Assembly (NCBI RefSeq): GCF_036345255.1
Contig: NZ_CP107783.1
Location: forward strand, 5,133,501 to 5,197,500
DNA: 64,000 nt
Direction: 5' to 3'
Source of the DNA: Streptomyces sp. NBC_00569
GTDB lineage: Bacteria > Actinomycetota > Actinomycetes > Streptomycetales > Streptomycetaceae
In this document: piece after piece, positions 1 through 9,280 of the stretch
Layout of the letters: each line of letters starts with the position of its first letter
How positions within the stretch are numbered: the first letter of the stretch is position 1
The notes under the pieces: generated by a model
Told to the model about the DNA's origin: nothing
The model's database searches: none
What the model saw: the letters and a program-made list of their open reading frames with translations, nothing else
Translations under genes and position numbers: made by a program

Positions 1-309
1 GAATTCGGGACCTATGCCCCTTTCACCAGGGCCGGGGTCTCTTTCACGGGGCACTTCCCGAGGCGCACCGTGGAAGCATGACCTTCGAATTCCAGGAGAC
101 CGCGCCGGGGAAAAGCGCGCCGTCGAGCCGACCTCTTCGGCCCCGCCCCCCGCTTCGCCGACGGGGAGCCCTGCGACCCCGTCCATCTGCGGATCGAGCC
201 CCAGTTCGTCACCGTTGCACGAGCTGACGGCCGGCGCCCGTCATCCGAAGCGGCCCTTTCACCACGTTCTGTAGCCGCCGACTACCCAGGGTGCCCTAAC
301 ATCTGGCGC
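1..309. other. Left-edge region without a supported gene
   Basis: The window opens at an EcoRI-type hexamer. On the plus strand the frame starting at base 1 stays open for 26 codons and stops at 79-81, so it could be the tail of a gene cut by the window edge, but it is too short to identify. Small open frames elsewhere here are Arg/Pro/Ser-rich and look like GC-driven shadows. The frame of the downstream phosphotransferase is open back to base 82 but has no convincing start. A possible -10 hexamer TAACAT (298-303) lies 6 bases before the GTG at 310, which would suit a leaderless transcript. Confidence 0.4.
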
Positions 310-1320
310 GTGCCGCGCTCATCTGCTCACTCAGCCCCACCGCTCCACGCCCTGCTGCGGCAGTACGACGCCGGCTCACCGCTGGCCTGCGAACCCGTCG
401 ACCAGGGCCTGCTCAACCGCGGCTACCGGCTCGCCACCACGCGCGGCAGCTACTTCCTCAAGCACCACTTCGACCCGGAGACCGCAGCCCCGGCCGCCAT
501 CGCCCGCCAGCACCGCGCCACCGAACGCCTGGCCGCACTCGGCGTCCCCGTCGCCCCGCCCCTGCCCGCCGCCGACGGCCGCACCGTCACCGTCGTCAGA
601 GGCGCCAGCTACGCCCTGCACCCCTGGGTCGAGGGCCGCCACCGCAGCGGCGCCCAGCTCACGGCGGCCCAGTGCCGCACGCTCGGGGCGCTCCTGGGAC
701 TCGTACACGCCTGTCTGGAGCAGGTCATGGGGGCCGCTCCCGCGCGCGGGCGGGCCAGCGCCGATCCCGCGGACACTCTTGAGCTCATCGACACGCTGCT
801 GGCGCGGGTGCGCCGCCATCGGCCGCACGACGCGTTCGACGAACTGGCGCGGCACCGCCTCGTGGAACGCCGCGGACTCCTGGAGTCCTGTGCGGGGCGC
901 CGCCCTCCGCAGGCCTCGGCGACCGGCTGGGTGCACGGGGACTTCCACCCGTTCAACCTGCTCTACCGCGGAGGCGTACCGGCCGCGATCGTCGACTGGG
1001 ACCGGCTCGGGGTGCAGCCGCGCGCCGAGGAGGCCGTACGCGCCGCCGTGATCTTCTTCGTGCGCCCCGTCGGCACCCTCGACCTGCCGAAGGTGCGGGC
1101 CTACGCGCGCGCGTACCGCCGCGCCTCCGGCGCCGGGGCGGACGAACTCGCGGCCGCCGTCCACCGCGTGTGGTGGGAGCGGCTCAACGACTTCTGGATG
1201 CTGCGCTGGCGCTACGAACGCGGCGACCACCGCGCCGACCCCCAGTTCCCCGCGGCGTCGGCGCTCGCCGTGTGGTGGACGAAGGAGTACGGGGCGGTGC
1301 GCGACGCGTTCGCGGAGTGA
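310..1320 (+). CDS. Phosphotransferase (APH/homoserine kinase-like) family protein
   Basis: The 336-residue product belongs to the aminoglycoside phosphotransferase/choline kinase-like superfamily, which transfers phosphate from ATP to small-molecule hydroxyls. The catalytic loop is visible as VHGDFHPFNLLYRG, followed by the metal-binding segment AIVDWDRLG, both in the second half as the family requires. The N-terminal lobe has a YFLKHHF segment whose Lys could be the ATP-binding residue. Start: GTG at 310. No Shine-Dalgarno sequence is obvious, but a TAACAT hexamer sits just upstream, so leaderless translation is possible. The gene converges on the kinase gene that ends at 1412. The substrate cannot be read from sequence, and nothing nearby suggests antibiotic resistance. 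The family assignment is firm and the function open. Confidence 0.8.
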   Translation: MPRSSAHSAPPLHALLRQYDAGSPLACEPVDQGLLNRGYRLATTRGSYFLKHHFDPETAAPAAIARQHRATERLAALGVPVAPPLPAADGRTVTVVRGASYALHPWVEGRHRSGAQLTAAQCRTLGALLGLVHACLEQVMGAAPARGRASADPADTLELIDTLLARVRRHRPHDAFDELARHRLVERRGLLESCAGRRPPQASATGWVHGDFHPFNLLYRGGVPAAIVDWDRLGVQPRAEEAVRAAVIFFVRPVGTLDLPKVRAYARAYRRASGAGADELAAAVHRVWWERLNDFWMLRWRYERGDHRADPQFPAASALAVWWTKEYGAVRDAFAE

Positions 1321-1339
1321 CCGGCCGCCCGTGAGCCGG

Positions 1340-1420
1340 GGCGGCGGATCGGTCGAGGCAGGCGGATCGGTCAGGTCTGCCAGATCGGTCGGATCAGCCG
1401 GATCGGTCGGGTCAGCCCGT
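1340..1420. repeat. Degenerate GGATCGGTC repeat between convergent genes
   Basis: Between two convergent stop codons, variants of the nonamer GGATCGGTC recur about five times with spacings of roughly 10-20 bases (for example near 1347, 1361, 1383 and 1400). The repeats run to the 3' edge of the kinase gene. They are not a clean inverted repeat and do not look like a standard terminator. They resemble the other short tandem duplications found next to stop codons in this window. Confidence 0.55.
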
Positions 1421-3064
1421 CGCCGGGTCGCCCGTGGAGACCTGGAGCTGGATCGACTCGGGGTTCTTCGGGTCGATCTCCGTGCGCGCCTTGGGGTACT
1501 GCACGATGACCGTGCCCTCACCGAAGGTGTTCTCGTCGACGTCCCTGATGTCGAACTTCCAACCGGCGGCCTGCAGACAGGCCTTGACCGACTTGATGTT
1601 CTTGTACGTGAAGTCCGGGAGCATGACCTTGTCCGGGTCGTTGTAACCCGTGTCAGGCTCCTTGCACTCGTCTTCTTCGATCGTCTTCGTCAGATCGGGA
1701 CCCTTGTGACCGGCGACGACCGACGGCGACTTCTTCGCGTCGCCGCCGTCCTTCTCGTCATTGCCGTTCATCGTCAGGGCCGTGATCAGACCGCCGACCG
1801 CGATCAGCGCGACGACGACCGACCCGACGATCACCCCGGTGTTCCGCTTGCCGCCACCGCCACCGGAGACCGCCGAACTCGGCGTCGTCTGGGGCGAGAT
1901 GGTGTACGGCGGAGGCGTCTGCTGGTGCATCGGCTGGTGCTGCTGGTGCTGGTGCTGCTGAGGCGCGTACGGAGAGGTGGGCGGCGGGGTCTGGTAGCCC
2001 TGCTGCGGATATCCGTAGCCCGGAGTGGCCGGCGCCGGCGTCCCGTAGGGGCCCGGCTGGTACGGCGTCTGCACCGGGCCGGTCGGCGCGGCCGTCGACT
2101 GGTCGACCGGCGGGAACACCGCGGAACCGACCCCCGCGCCGCTGGACGTCTGCGCGCCCGGCACGATGCTGGGCGCCGCGACCTGCAGCGACTGGGCGAC
2201 CCGCAGGCACTCGTCGCGCATCGCCTCGGCGCTCGGGAAGCGCTCGTTCGGGTTCTTCTTCAGCGCGCGGGCGACCAGCGCGTCCACGGCCGGGGGCACC
2301 GACCGGTTGATCGAGGAAGGAGCCACCGGCTCCTCCTGGACGTGCGCATACGCTATGGCCAGCGGCGAGTCCGCCTCGAACGGCAGCCGCCCGGTGACCA
2401 GTTGGAACAGCATGATGCCGACCGAGTACAGGTCGGAGCGGGCGTCCACGCCACGGCCCAGGGCCTGCTCGGGCGAAAGGTACTGAGGGGTACCGACGAC
2501 CATGCCGGTCTGCGTCATCGACGTGACACCGGACTGCATGGCGCGGGCGATACCGAAGTCCATGACCTTGACGACGTTCCGCTTCGTCATCATGACGTTG
2601 CCCGGCTTGATGTCGCGGTGGACCAGACCCATCTCGTGGCTGATCTCGAGCGCCGCGAGCACATCGGCCGTGATCTTCAGGGCCTTGTCGGTCGGCATCG
2701 CGCCGTAGTGCGCGACGTCCGCGTCGAGCACGGAGCCGAGGGGCTGGCCCTCGACGTACTCCATGACGATGTACGGAGTGGTCATCCCGTCGAGGTCGTC
2801 CTCGCCGGTGTCGAAGACCGAGACGATGTTCGTGTGCGTGAGCTTCGCCACGGACTGGGCCTCACGGCGGAAGCGCTCACGGAACGCCTGCTCGCGCCCG
2901 AGTTCGGTGTGCAGCGTCTTGATCGCCACCTGGCGGTCGAGCACCGTGTCGTACGCGAGGTGGACCGAGGCCATGCCGCCCTCGCCGAGCAGATCACGCA
3001 GCTGGTAGCGACCGCCGGCGACGGCACGCCCTGCGTACCGGCCTTGTGCGCCGTCCTGGCTCAT
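1412..3064 (-). CDS. Membrane Ser/Thr protein kinase with one PASTA domain
   Basis: The 550-residue product is a Hanks-type kinase. Residues about 20-285 form the kinase domain: Gly-rich loop GEGGMASV, catalytic Lys49, HRD at 149-151 and DFG at 169-171, with a Thr-rich activation segment (TSMTQTG). A Pro/Gln/Tyr-rich linker follows, then one transmembrane helix (GVIVGSVVVALIAVGGLITAL) and a single extracellular PASTA-like domain at the C-terminus. PASTA domains bind muropeptides or beta-lactam-like ligands, so wall sensing is likely. The gene is divergent from a second kinase (start 3377), with 312 bases between them. The start ATG at 3064 is followed closely by the kinase domain. The classic PknB has four PASTA domains and is encoded at 43475, so this is a separate family member. 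Confidence 0.92.
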   Translation of the reverse strand: MSQDGAQGRYAGRAVAGGRYQLRDLLGEGGMASVHLAYDTVLDRQVAIKTLHTELGREQAFRERFRREAQSVAKLTHTNIVSVFDTGEDDLDGMTTPYIVMEYVEGQPLGSVLDADVAHYGAMPTDKALKITADVLAALEISHEMGLVHRDIKPGNVMMTKRNVVKVMDFGIARAMQSGVTSMTQTGMVVGTPQYLSPEQALGRGVDARSDLYSVGIMLFQLVTGRLPFEADSPLAIAYAHVQEEPVAPSSINRSVPPAVDALVARALKKNPNERFPSAEAMRDECLRVAQSLQVAAPSIVPGAQTSSGAGVGSAVFPPVDQSTAAPTGPVQTPYQPGPYGTPAPATPGYGYPQQGYQTPPPTSPYAPQQHQHQQHQPMHQQTPPPYTISPQTTPSSAVSGGGGGKRNTGVIVGSVVVALIAVGGLITALTMNGNDEKDGGDAKKSPSVVAGHKGPDLTKTIEEDECKEPDTGYNDPDKVMLPDFTYKNIKSVKACLQAAGWKFDIRDVDENTFGEGTVIVQYPKARTEIDPKNPESIQLQVSTGDPATG

Positions 3065-3376
3065 GTTTCTACGTCCCCCATCGGCGCGGCCGGTGATCGA
3101 TTGCCACTATTCCCGGCCAAGTCTGCCCCGTGGCACTGACACGTCAAGCTCGGTGCCCGTTCCGTGACCGTACGGGCAAGAAGCGTCGCGGAAGCGTTAC
3201 AGGAACCGCCCAGACGATTTGCATCGCATTGCCCGCAGAAGGTTTGATGGCCGGTCCATCTCGGAACGGGGCGCCGGGCGAAGCCTGTAGCGTGGCCCGA
3301 CGGAGACCGTGACGACCACCGCGCGTACATCCGACAGTGCGGACACGAACGCGGACAGAAACGACGGCGAGGACTG
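3065..3376. other. Divergent promoter region between two kinase genes
   Basis: These 312 bases separate the starts of two divergent Ser/Thr kinase genes and must hold both promoters. Only weak hexamer matches were seen, and no operator palindrome or small gene could be supported. Confidence 0.5.
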
Positions 3377-4936
<1,560 letters not shown>

Positions 4937-4958
4937 GCCGACCCGCTCGACAGACAGC

Positions 4959-5006
4959 AAACGGCGGCGCCCGGCGGTCATCGTGACCGGCCGGGCGCCG
5001 CCGTTT
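4959..5006. terminator. Bidirectional hairpin terminator
   Basis: A perfect 16-bp inverted repeat (4959-4974 paired with 4991-5006), GC-rich inside and flanked by AAA/TTT at the outer edges, lies 22 bases after the kinase stop and before the convergent bpa gene. It can serve both. Confidence 0.85.
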
Positions 5007-5080
5007 CCAGTTCTGTTGCTGAGCCGTGTGTGATCCCCGGGTCCGGGGTGGGATGCCCGGACCTCCAGGTGTCCCGCGCC

Positions 5081-5620
5081 CTACAGGTACGGGCCTCCGG
5101 AGCGGCCGGCCACCCGCGGGTCGTCGCCGTCCTCTCCGCCCACGCCGGGCGGCAGCGCGCGGCGCATCTGCTCCAACTGGGCCCGCGCGGCCATCTGCTG
5201 CGCGAACAGTGTCGTCTGGATCCCGTGGAAGAGTCCCTCGAGCCAGCCCACCAACTGGGCCTGCGCGATCCGCAGTTCGGCGTCGCTCGGGATCACCTCG
5301 TCGGTGAACGGCAGCGAGAGACGCTCCAGCTCCTCGACGAGCTCCGGCGCGAGACCGTCCTCGAGCTCCTTCACGGAGCTGGCATGGATCTCCTTGAGCC
5401 GCACCCGGCTCGCCTCGTCCAGAGGAGCCGCCCGCACCTCCTCGAGCAGTTGCTTGATCATGCTGCCGATGCGCATCACCTTGGCGGGCTGTTCCACCAT
5501 CTCCGTCACCGGGACCTCGCGGGAGTCGTCGTCTCCACCGCCACCGAGCGCCATTCCGTCCTGGCCCACGACCAGGACCTGGGGGCTCTCCGGCGACCTT
5601 TCGTTCCTCGGCATCTCCAT
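5081..5620 (-). CDS. bpa: Bacterial proteasome activator Bpa (PafE) family protein
   Basis: The product (179 residues from the ATG at 5620) matches the DUF2587/Bpa family, the ATP-independent ring activators of the actinobacterial 20S proteasome. A disordered acidic N-terminus (GGGGDDDSRE) precedes the helical core, with segments EMVEQPAKVMRIGSMIKQLLEEVR, DEASRVRLKEIHASSVKELEDGL and QLVGWLEGLFHGIQTTLFAQQM. The C-terminus ends GGPYL. In Mycobacterium tuberculosis Bpa the C-terminal GQYL motif docks in the proteasome alpha-ring, so the penultimate Tyr and last Leu are kept here. The reading frame is open further upstream to 5791, but that extension is Arg/Pro-rich. ATGs at 5620 and 5614 are both possible starts. 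Proteasome genes themselves are not in the window. Confidence 0.85.
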   Translation of the reverse strand: MEMPRNERSPESPQVLVVGQDGMALGGGGDDDSREVPVTEMVEQPAKVMRIGSMIKQLLEEVRAAPLDEASRVRLKEIHASSVKELEDGLAPELVEELERLSLPFTDEVIPSDAELRIAQAQLVGWLEGLFHGIQTTLFAQQMAARAQLEQMRRALPPGVGGEDGDDPRVAGRSGGPYL

Positions 5621-5837
5621 GCCGCCATTCTCTCGTACCGCACCATCACACCTGGGTAGTGCCCCCATACGAGGGTGATCCACCGTGTTCGGGCGTACTC
5701 CCACCGTGAGCGACGGAGTTCCCGGCGGGTACGGGCCTGAGCGAGGGCGGCGGCGGTTTGCGGGGCGGGCGGGGCGACGAACGCGGGCCACGGGCCGGCC
5801 GTGACGGACGGCCTCGGGCTTGGGAGGAGCGGAGGGC

Positions 5838-5927
5838 GTGGGTCTTGGGGTCGTGGGTCTTGGGGTCGTGGGTCTTGGGGTCGTGGGTCTTGGGGTCGTG
5901 GGTCTTGGGGTCGTGGGTCTTGGGGTC
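5838..5927. repeat. 15-bp tandem repeat, six perfect copies
   Basis: The unit GTGGGTCTTGGGGTC occurs six times head to tail without a mismatch, followed by a partial degenerate copy. All copies have the same strand bias (G-rich plus strand). The perfect identity suggests recent slippage or unequal exchange. Confidence 0.95.
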
Positions 5928-5940
5928 GTGTGTCGAGGCG

Positions 5941-6098
5941 GCGTATGTCATGGGCGGCGCGTATGTCATGGGCAGCAGCGATTCCGGATTCGGGGCGGAT
6001 TTCATGGGCAGCACGTACGGGCGGATTTCATCGCCGGCACATACGTCATGGGCGGCATGGGCGGCGCGGATTTCATGGGCGGCGCGTATCCCATGGGC
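5941..6098. repeat. Degenerate CATGGGC-containing repeats
   Basis: About seven copies of CATGGGC(G/A)GC, often within a longer GCGTATGTCATGGGCGGC-like unit, are irregularly spaced here, ending about 10 bases beyond the stop of the surface-protein gene that ends at 6108. They adjoin the 15-bp array and together fill the gap to bpa. Confidence 0.8.
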
Positions 6099-6107
6099 GG
6101 CAGCGAT

Positions 6108-6902
6108 TCATGTGCGGCGCAGGCGCAGGGCCAGGAATCCGACGCCGAGGCCGACCAGGACGAGGCCGGAGCCCAGCGGCAGGATGCCCACGCCAGGGAT
6201 CACGGGTTCGGCAGCGGTCTGCCGCGGGGTGCGGTCGGCGTTGTCCGCGGGGATGCCTGTGGGCCGGACCGACGGCTGGACCTGCTGCTCGTCGGGGTCT
6301 TCCTCCCACGACTGCGGATCTTCCGGGGGCACGGGTATCGCGGCGTCGGCCGAGCGGGTGCGCGACGGATCCGCCGAGGGAGCGTGGGACCGCTTCGGCG
6401 CGTCCTCGGACGCGGACGCAGAGACGGAGGTGGAGGTGAAGGTGGAGGTGGAGTGGCTTTTCCGGACGGACTGACCCTTGCGTGAGGGGTCCGCGGAGGC
6501 GGCCTTCGGGTGGGCGCGGGAGGCGCTGGGCCTTTTGGGGGAGGCACTGGCCGAGGCCGAGGGCTTCTTGGTGGCGAGCGCGGACGGTTCCGTCGCGGAG
6601 GGCTCGTGGCTCGGCCGGTGCGTGGGCGGGGACTCTTCGGGACGGTCGCGGTCCGGCGACTTCGACCCGGCCCGCCCCGGCGGCGTACGGCCCTCGCCAG
6701 GGAGGCTGCCGGCCTGCGCCTCGTCGTCGGCAGAGGCGGGGGCGCGCGTGGGCGAGGGTTCGGCGGCGTACGCGTAGCTGCCGGTGGTGGCCGGTCCGGA
6801 GAGGAGGGCCAGGAACAGCAGTGGCCACAGCATCGGCGGCAGCGGCAGCGGCAGCGACAGCGGCAGCGGGCGGCTGGTGGTGGTGCGGAGGCGAGGAGTC
6901 AT
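6108..6902 (-). CDS. Secreted, Ser/Pro-rich single-anchor surface protein
   Basis: The 264-residue product has a Sec-type signal (PLPLPPMLWPLLFLALLSGPATTGSYAYA), a long stretch rich in Ser, Ala, Pro, Thr and Lys, and a C-terminal hydrophobic helix (GILPLGSGLVLVGLGVGFLAL) ending in RLRRT. This is the layout of a wall-spanning protein anchored by its C-terminus. I looked for a sortase LAXTG or LPXTG motif before the final helix and found none, so membrane anchoring is more likely than covalent attachment. No enzymatic domain is visible. The start ATG at 6902 puts the signal at the N-terminus. The family is unknown to me. The composition alone could tempt one to call it a shadow, but signal and anchor in one frame support a real gene. 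Confidence 0.7.
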   Translation of the reverse strand: MTPRLRTTTSRPLPLSLPLPLPPMLWPLLFLALLSGPATTGSYAYAAEPSPTRAPASADDEAQAGSLPGEGRTPPGRAGSKSPDRDRPEESPPTHRPSHEPSATEPSALATKKPSASASASPKRPSASRAHPKAASADPSRKGQSVRKSHSTSTFTSTSVSASASEDAPKRSHAPSADPSRTRSADAAIPVPPEDPQSWEEDPDEQQVQPSVRPTGIPADNADRTPRQTAAEPVIPGVGILPLGSGLVLVGLGVGFLALRLRRT

Positions 6903-7033
6903 TCCGCGCGCCCCTCCCGGAATCGAGTCACCAAGATCGGAGGAATCCCGGAATCAGCGTCACATGACGCAACAATTCCGGCACCTTGGTGCCTCTCCGC
7001 TCACTCGGGCCACGCCGCCGCCCGCTGCTCGGC

Positions 7034-8014
7034 CTACTCCACGGTGAGCAGCACCTTCCCGATGTGTCCGCTCTCCTCCAGGACGCGGTGCGCCTGCGCC
7101 GCGTCGCTCATCGGCAGCTTCCGGTCGACGATCGGCCGGACGCGGCCCGTGTCGATCAGCGGCCAGATGTGCTCCCGTACCGCCGCGACGATCGCTGCCT
7201 TCTCGGCCAGCGGGCGCGCGCGCAGGGAGGTCGCGGTGATGGCGCCGCGCTTGTTGAGGAGCATGGCGATGTTCAGCTCGCCCTGGATGCCGCCCTGCAT
7301 GCCGATGATCGCGAGGCGGCCGTTGGTGGCCAGTGCCTGGATGTTGCGGTCCAGGTACTTGGCGCCCATGTTGTCGAGGATGACGTCGGCGCCCGCTCCG
7401 TCCGTGGCCCGCTTGATCTCCTCCACGAAGTCCTGCTCGCGGTAGTTGATCAGGATGTCGGCACCGAGCTCGGCGCAGTAGTCGAGCTTCTCCTTGCTGC
7501 CCGCCGTCACCGCCACCGTGGCGCCGATCGCCTTGGCCAGCTGGATGGCCATCGTGCCGATGCCGCTGGAGCCGCCGTGGACGAGGAAGGTCTCGCCGGG
7601 GCGCAGGTGGGCGATCATGAAGACGTTCGACCAGACGGTCGCGGTCACCTCGGGCAGCGCGGCCGCCGTGACGAGATCGGTGTTCTCGGGTACGGGCAGG
7701 AGCTGGCCGGCCGGTACGGCGACCTTCTCGGCGTAACCGCCGCCCGAGAGCAGCGCGCACACCTCGTCGCCGACGGACCAGCCGGACACTCCGGCGCCGA
7801 GGGCGACGATGCGTCCCGCGCACTCGAGGCCGGGGATGGCGGTCGCGCCGGGCGGGGGGTTGTAGAGACCCTGACGCTGGAGCAGATCGGCGCGGTTGAC
7901 GGCCCCGGCCGCCACCTCGACCAGCACTTCACCGTCACCGGGTACGGGATCGGGAACCTCCGCCCAGACGAGCGCCTCAGGTCCACCGGGTTCCGGAATC
8001 GTGATCGCATACAT
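7034..8014 (-). CDS. NAD(P)H:quinone oxidoreductase (zeta-crystallin/PIG3-like, MDR superfamily)
   Basis: The 326-residue product is a zinc-free medium-chain dehydrogenase/reductase. The N-terminal GroES-like domain begins MYAITIPEPGGPEAL and contains the hallmark RADLLQRQGLYNPPPGATAIPGLECAG. The Rossmann domain has VHGGSSGIGTMAIQLAKAIGATV for NADPH binding and ADVILDNMGAKYL. The length and the PPPGA segment fit the PIG3/quinone oxidoreductase subgroup, which reduces quinones with NADPH. The frame is open upstream to 8122, but the conserved N-terminus starts at the ATG at 8014, which I chose. It is transcribed in the same direction as the K+ channel gene, about 160 bases downstream of it. Confidence 0.9.
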   Translation of the reverse strand: MYAITIPEPGGPEALVWAEVPDPVPGDGEVLVEVAAGAVNRADLLQRQGLYNPPPGATAIPGLECAGRIVALGAGVSGWSVGDEVCALLSGGGYAEKVAVPAGQLLPVPENTDLVTAAALPEVTATVWSNVFMIAHLRPGETFLVHGGSSGIGTMAIQLAKAIGATVAVTAGSKEKLDYCAELGADILINYREQDFVEEIKRATDGAGADVILDNMGAKYLDRNIQALATNGRLAIIGMQGGIQGELNIAMLLNKRGAITATSLRARPLAEKAAIVAAVREHIWPLIDTGRVRPIVDRKLPMSDAAQAHRVLEESGHIGKVLLTVE

Positions 8015-8173
8015 GCCGGCGAGGCTACTCCTCGCGGCGATCCGGACGGCGGGACGGCACGTGCCCCGACGCCAGTTCGCGCTGCGCCCCGACCCACCGT
8101 CCGGGCACACCCCAACCGTCAACTGTTGGTCCTGTGGTGCCCTCGGCTGTCAGTCGTGAGGTGCCCTCAACCG
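8015..8173. repeat. Imperfect duplications between K+ channel and quinone reductase genes
   Basis: The spacer holds two copies of GGTGCCCTC (near 8136 and 8160) and related CAACCGTCA/GCTGTCAGTC segments about 25 bases apart, running to the stop codon of the channel gene. There is no gene or clear hairpin. Confidence 0.5.
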
Positions 8174-9280
8174 TCAGTCCTGCGGCAGCCGTCGGGTGTC
8201 CGGAACGGACTGAGTGCCGGGGGTGGCCCGGACGATCGTGATCAGACGGTCCGTCAACTGCAGCGTGCCGATGGCCCGGTCGTCGTAACCCAGCACCCGG
8301 TGCCCGCGCACCACGCTCACGACCAGGTCCTCGGTCTCCCGGACCTTCAGCCCCACCTCGGCCTTTATGACCGGGCGTTCGACGAGGTCGAGGCCGCTGC
8401 CCTGCTGGATGAGGTCCTCCATGACCATGCCCGCGCTCGGGCTCAGCACGGAGAGTCCGAGCAGTCGGCCCGCCGCGCTGGCGCTGGTGATGACGGCGTC
8501 GGCGCCCGACTGCCGCAGCAAGGGGGCGTTCTCCTCCTCACGGACGGCCGCCACGATCTTCGCCGCGCGGTTGAGCTGGCGGGCGGTGAGGGTGACCAGG
8601 ACCGCGGTGTCGTCGCGCTGGGTCGCGACGATGATCTGCCGCGCCCGCTGCACCTCGGCCCGCAGCAGCACATCACTGCGCGTGGCATCGCCGACGACTC
8701 CGGCGAACCCGAGCGTCGTGGCCGCCTCGATGACCTTGCTGCTGGGGTCGACGACCACCACCTGATCCGTCTTCAGCCCCGTCGCGCAGACGGTCTGGAT
8801 CGCCGACCGGCCCTTCGTGCCGAATCCGACGACCACGGTGTGGTCACGCAAGTTGGACCTCCAGCGGTTCAGTCGCCACTCATCCCGCGTGCGCTCGGTG
8901 AGCACTTCGAGGGTGGTGCCGACCAGGATGATCAGGAACAGCACACGCAGTGGCGTGATGACGAGGATGTTGACGATCCGGGCGCCGTCACTGACGGGCG
9001 TGATGTCGCCGTACCCGGTCGTGGAGAGGGTGACGGTCGCGTAGTAGAACGCGTCCAGCAGGTCGACGCTGCCGTCGGAGTTGTCGCTGTAGCCGGAGCG
9101 GTCGACCCAGACGATGATCGCCGTCGCGACCAGCACGGTGAGCGCCATCAGCAGCCGCTTGGCGACCTGCCGCAGCGGCCGCTCGACGACCCGTTTGGGC
9201 AGCGTCACCTGACGGGCGACGACCTTCTCGTCGTCCTGGCGGGCCATCGCGTCATGGCCGGGAAGTTTCACGTGAAACAC
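8174..9280 (-). CDS. Two-TM potassium channel with RCK (TrkA-N) domain
   Basis: The 368-residue product is an ion channel subunit. A first helix (LLMALTVLVATAIIVWV) precedes the pore loop with selectivity filter TTGYGD and a second helix (IVNILVITPLRVLFLIILVGTTL). The cytoplasmic part is an RCK/TrkA-N Rossmann domain (HTVVVGFGTKGRSAI, then VVVDPSS and GDATRSDVL) followed by a C-terminal TrkA-C-like region. Four subunits would form a K+ channel gated by nucleotides or ions. The start is uncertain. GTG at 9280 overlaps the end of moeA by 13 bases and lies in a parS palindrome, and ATG at 9247 is the alternative. The function is firm and the ligand unknown. Confidence 0.9.
   Translation of the reverse strand: MFHVKLPGHDAMARQDDEKVVARQVTLPKRVVERPLRQVAKRLLMALTVLVATAIIVWVDRSGYSDNSDGSVDLLDAFYYATVTLSTTGYGDITPVSDGARIVNILVITPLRVLFLIILVGTTLEVLTERTRDEWRLNRWRSNLRDHTVVVGFGTKGRSAIQTVCATGLKTDQVVVVDPSSKVIEAATTLGFAGVVGDATRSDVLLRAEVQRARQIIVATQRDDTAVLVTLTARQLNRAAKIVAAVREEENAPLLRQSGADAVITSASAAGRLLGLSVLSPSAGMVMEDLIQQGSGLDLVERPVIKAEVGLKVRETEDLVVSVVRGHRVLGYDDRAIGTLQLTDRLITIVRATPGTQSVPDTRRLPQD
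9264..9279. other. parS (ParB-binding) site
   Basis: The 14-bp palindrome GTTTCACGTGAAAC (9265-9278) is the consensus ParB site of Streptomyces and most bacteria. In the 16-mer AGTTTCACGTGAAACA only the first base departs from TGTTTCACGTGAAACA. It overlaps the 3' end of moeA and the putative start of the K+ channel gene. Streptomyces carry many parS sites clustered around oriC, which fits this location. Confidence 0.93.

Larger units (their letters stand above)
5621..6107. other. Repeat-rich intergenic region
   Basis: This 487-base stretch between the end of the surface-protein gene and the start of bpa (both minus strand) is dominated by two repeat families, listed separately. Open frames across it give monotonous peptides (THDPK repeats or GLGVV repeats) in different frames, as expected for translated tandem repeats. 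No gene is supported. Confidence 0.7.

Noticed and set aside
310..1320. Aminoglycoside resistance gene
   Set aside because: The motifs fit the broad phosphotransferase superfamily only. Nothing in sequence or context supports a drug substrate.
1331..3139. A 602-codon open frame on the plus strand
   Set aside because: It lies antisense over the PASTA kinase gene and is almost only Arg, Leu, Val, Asp and Gly, the typical shadow of a high-GC gene. The kinase motifs are on the other strand.
5646..6014. Minus-strand frame with six THDPK repeats, and plus-strand frames with GLGVV or GSWGR repeats
   Set aside because: All are translations of the same 15-bp array. A unit divisible by three keeps every frame open. 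There is no ribosome site or conserved part outside the repeat.
6108..6200. Sortase substrate signal in the surface protein (ILPLGSG)
   Set aside because: The order is not LAXTG or LPXTG and the stretch lies within the hydrophobic helix.
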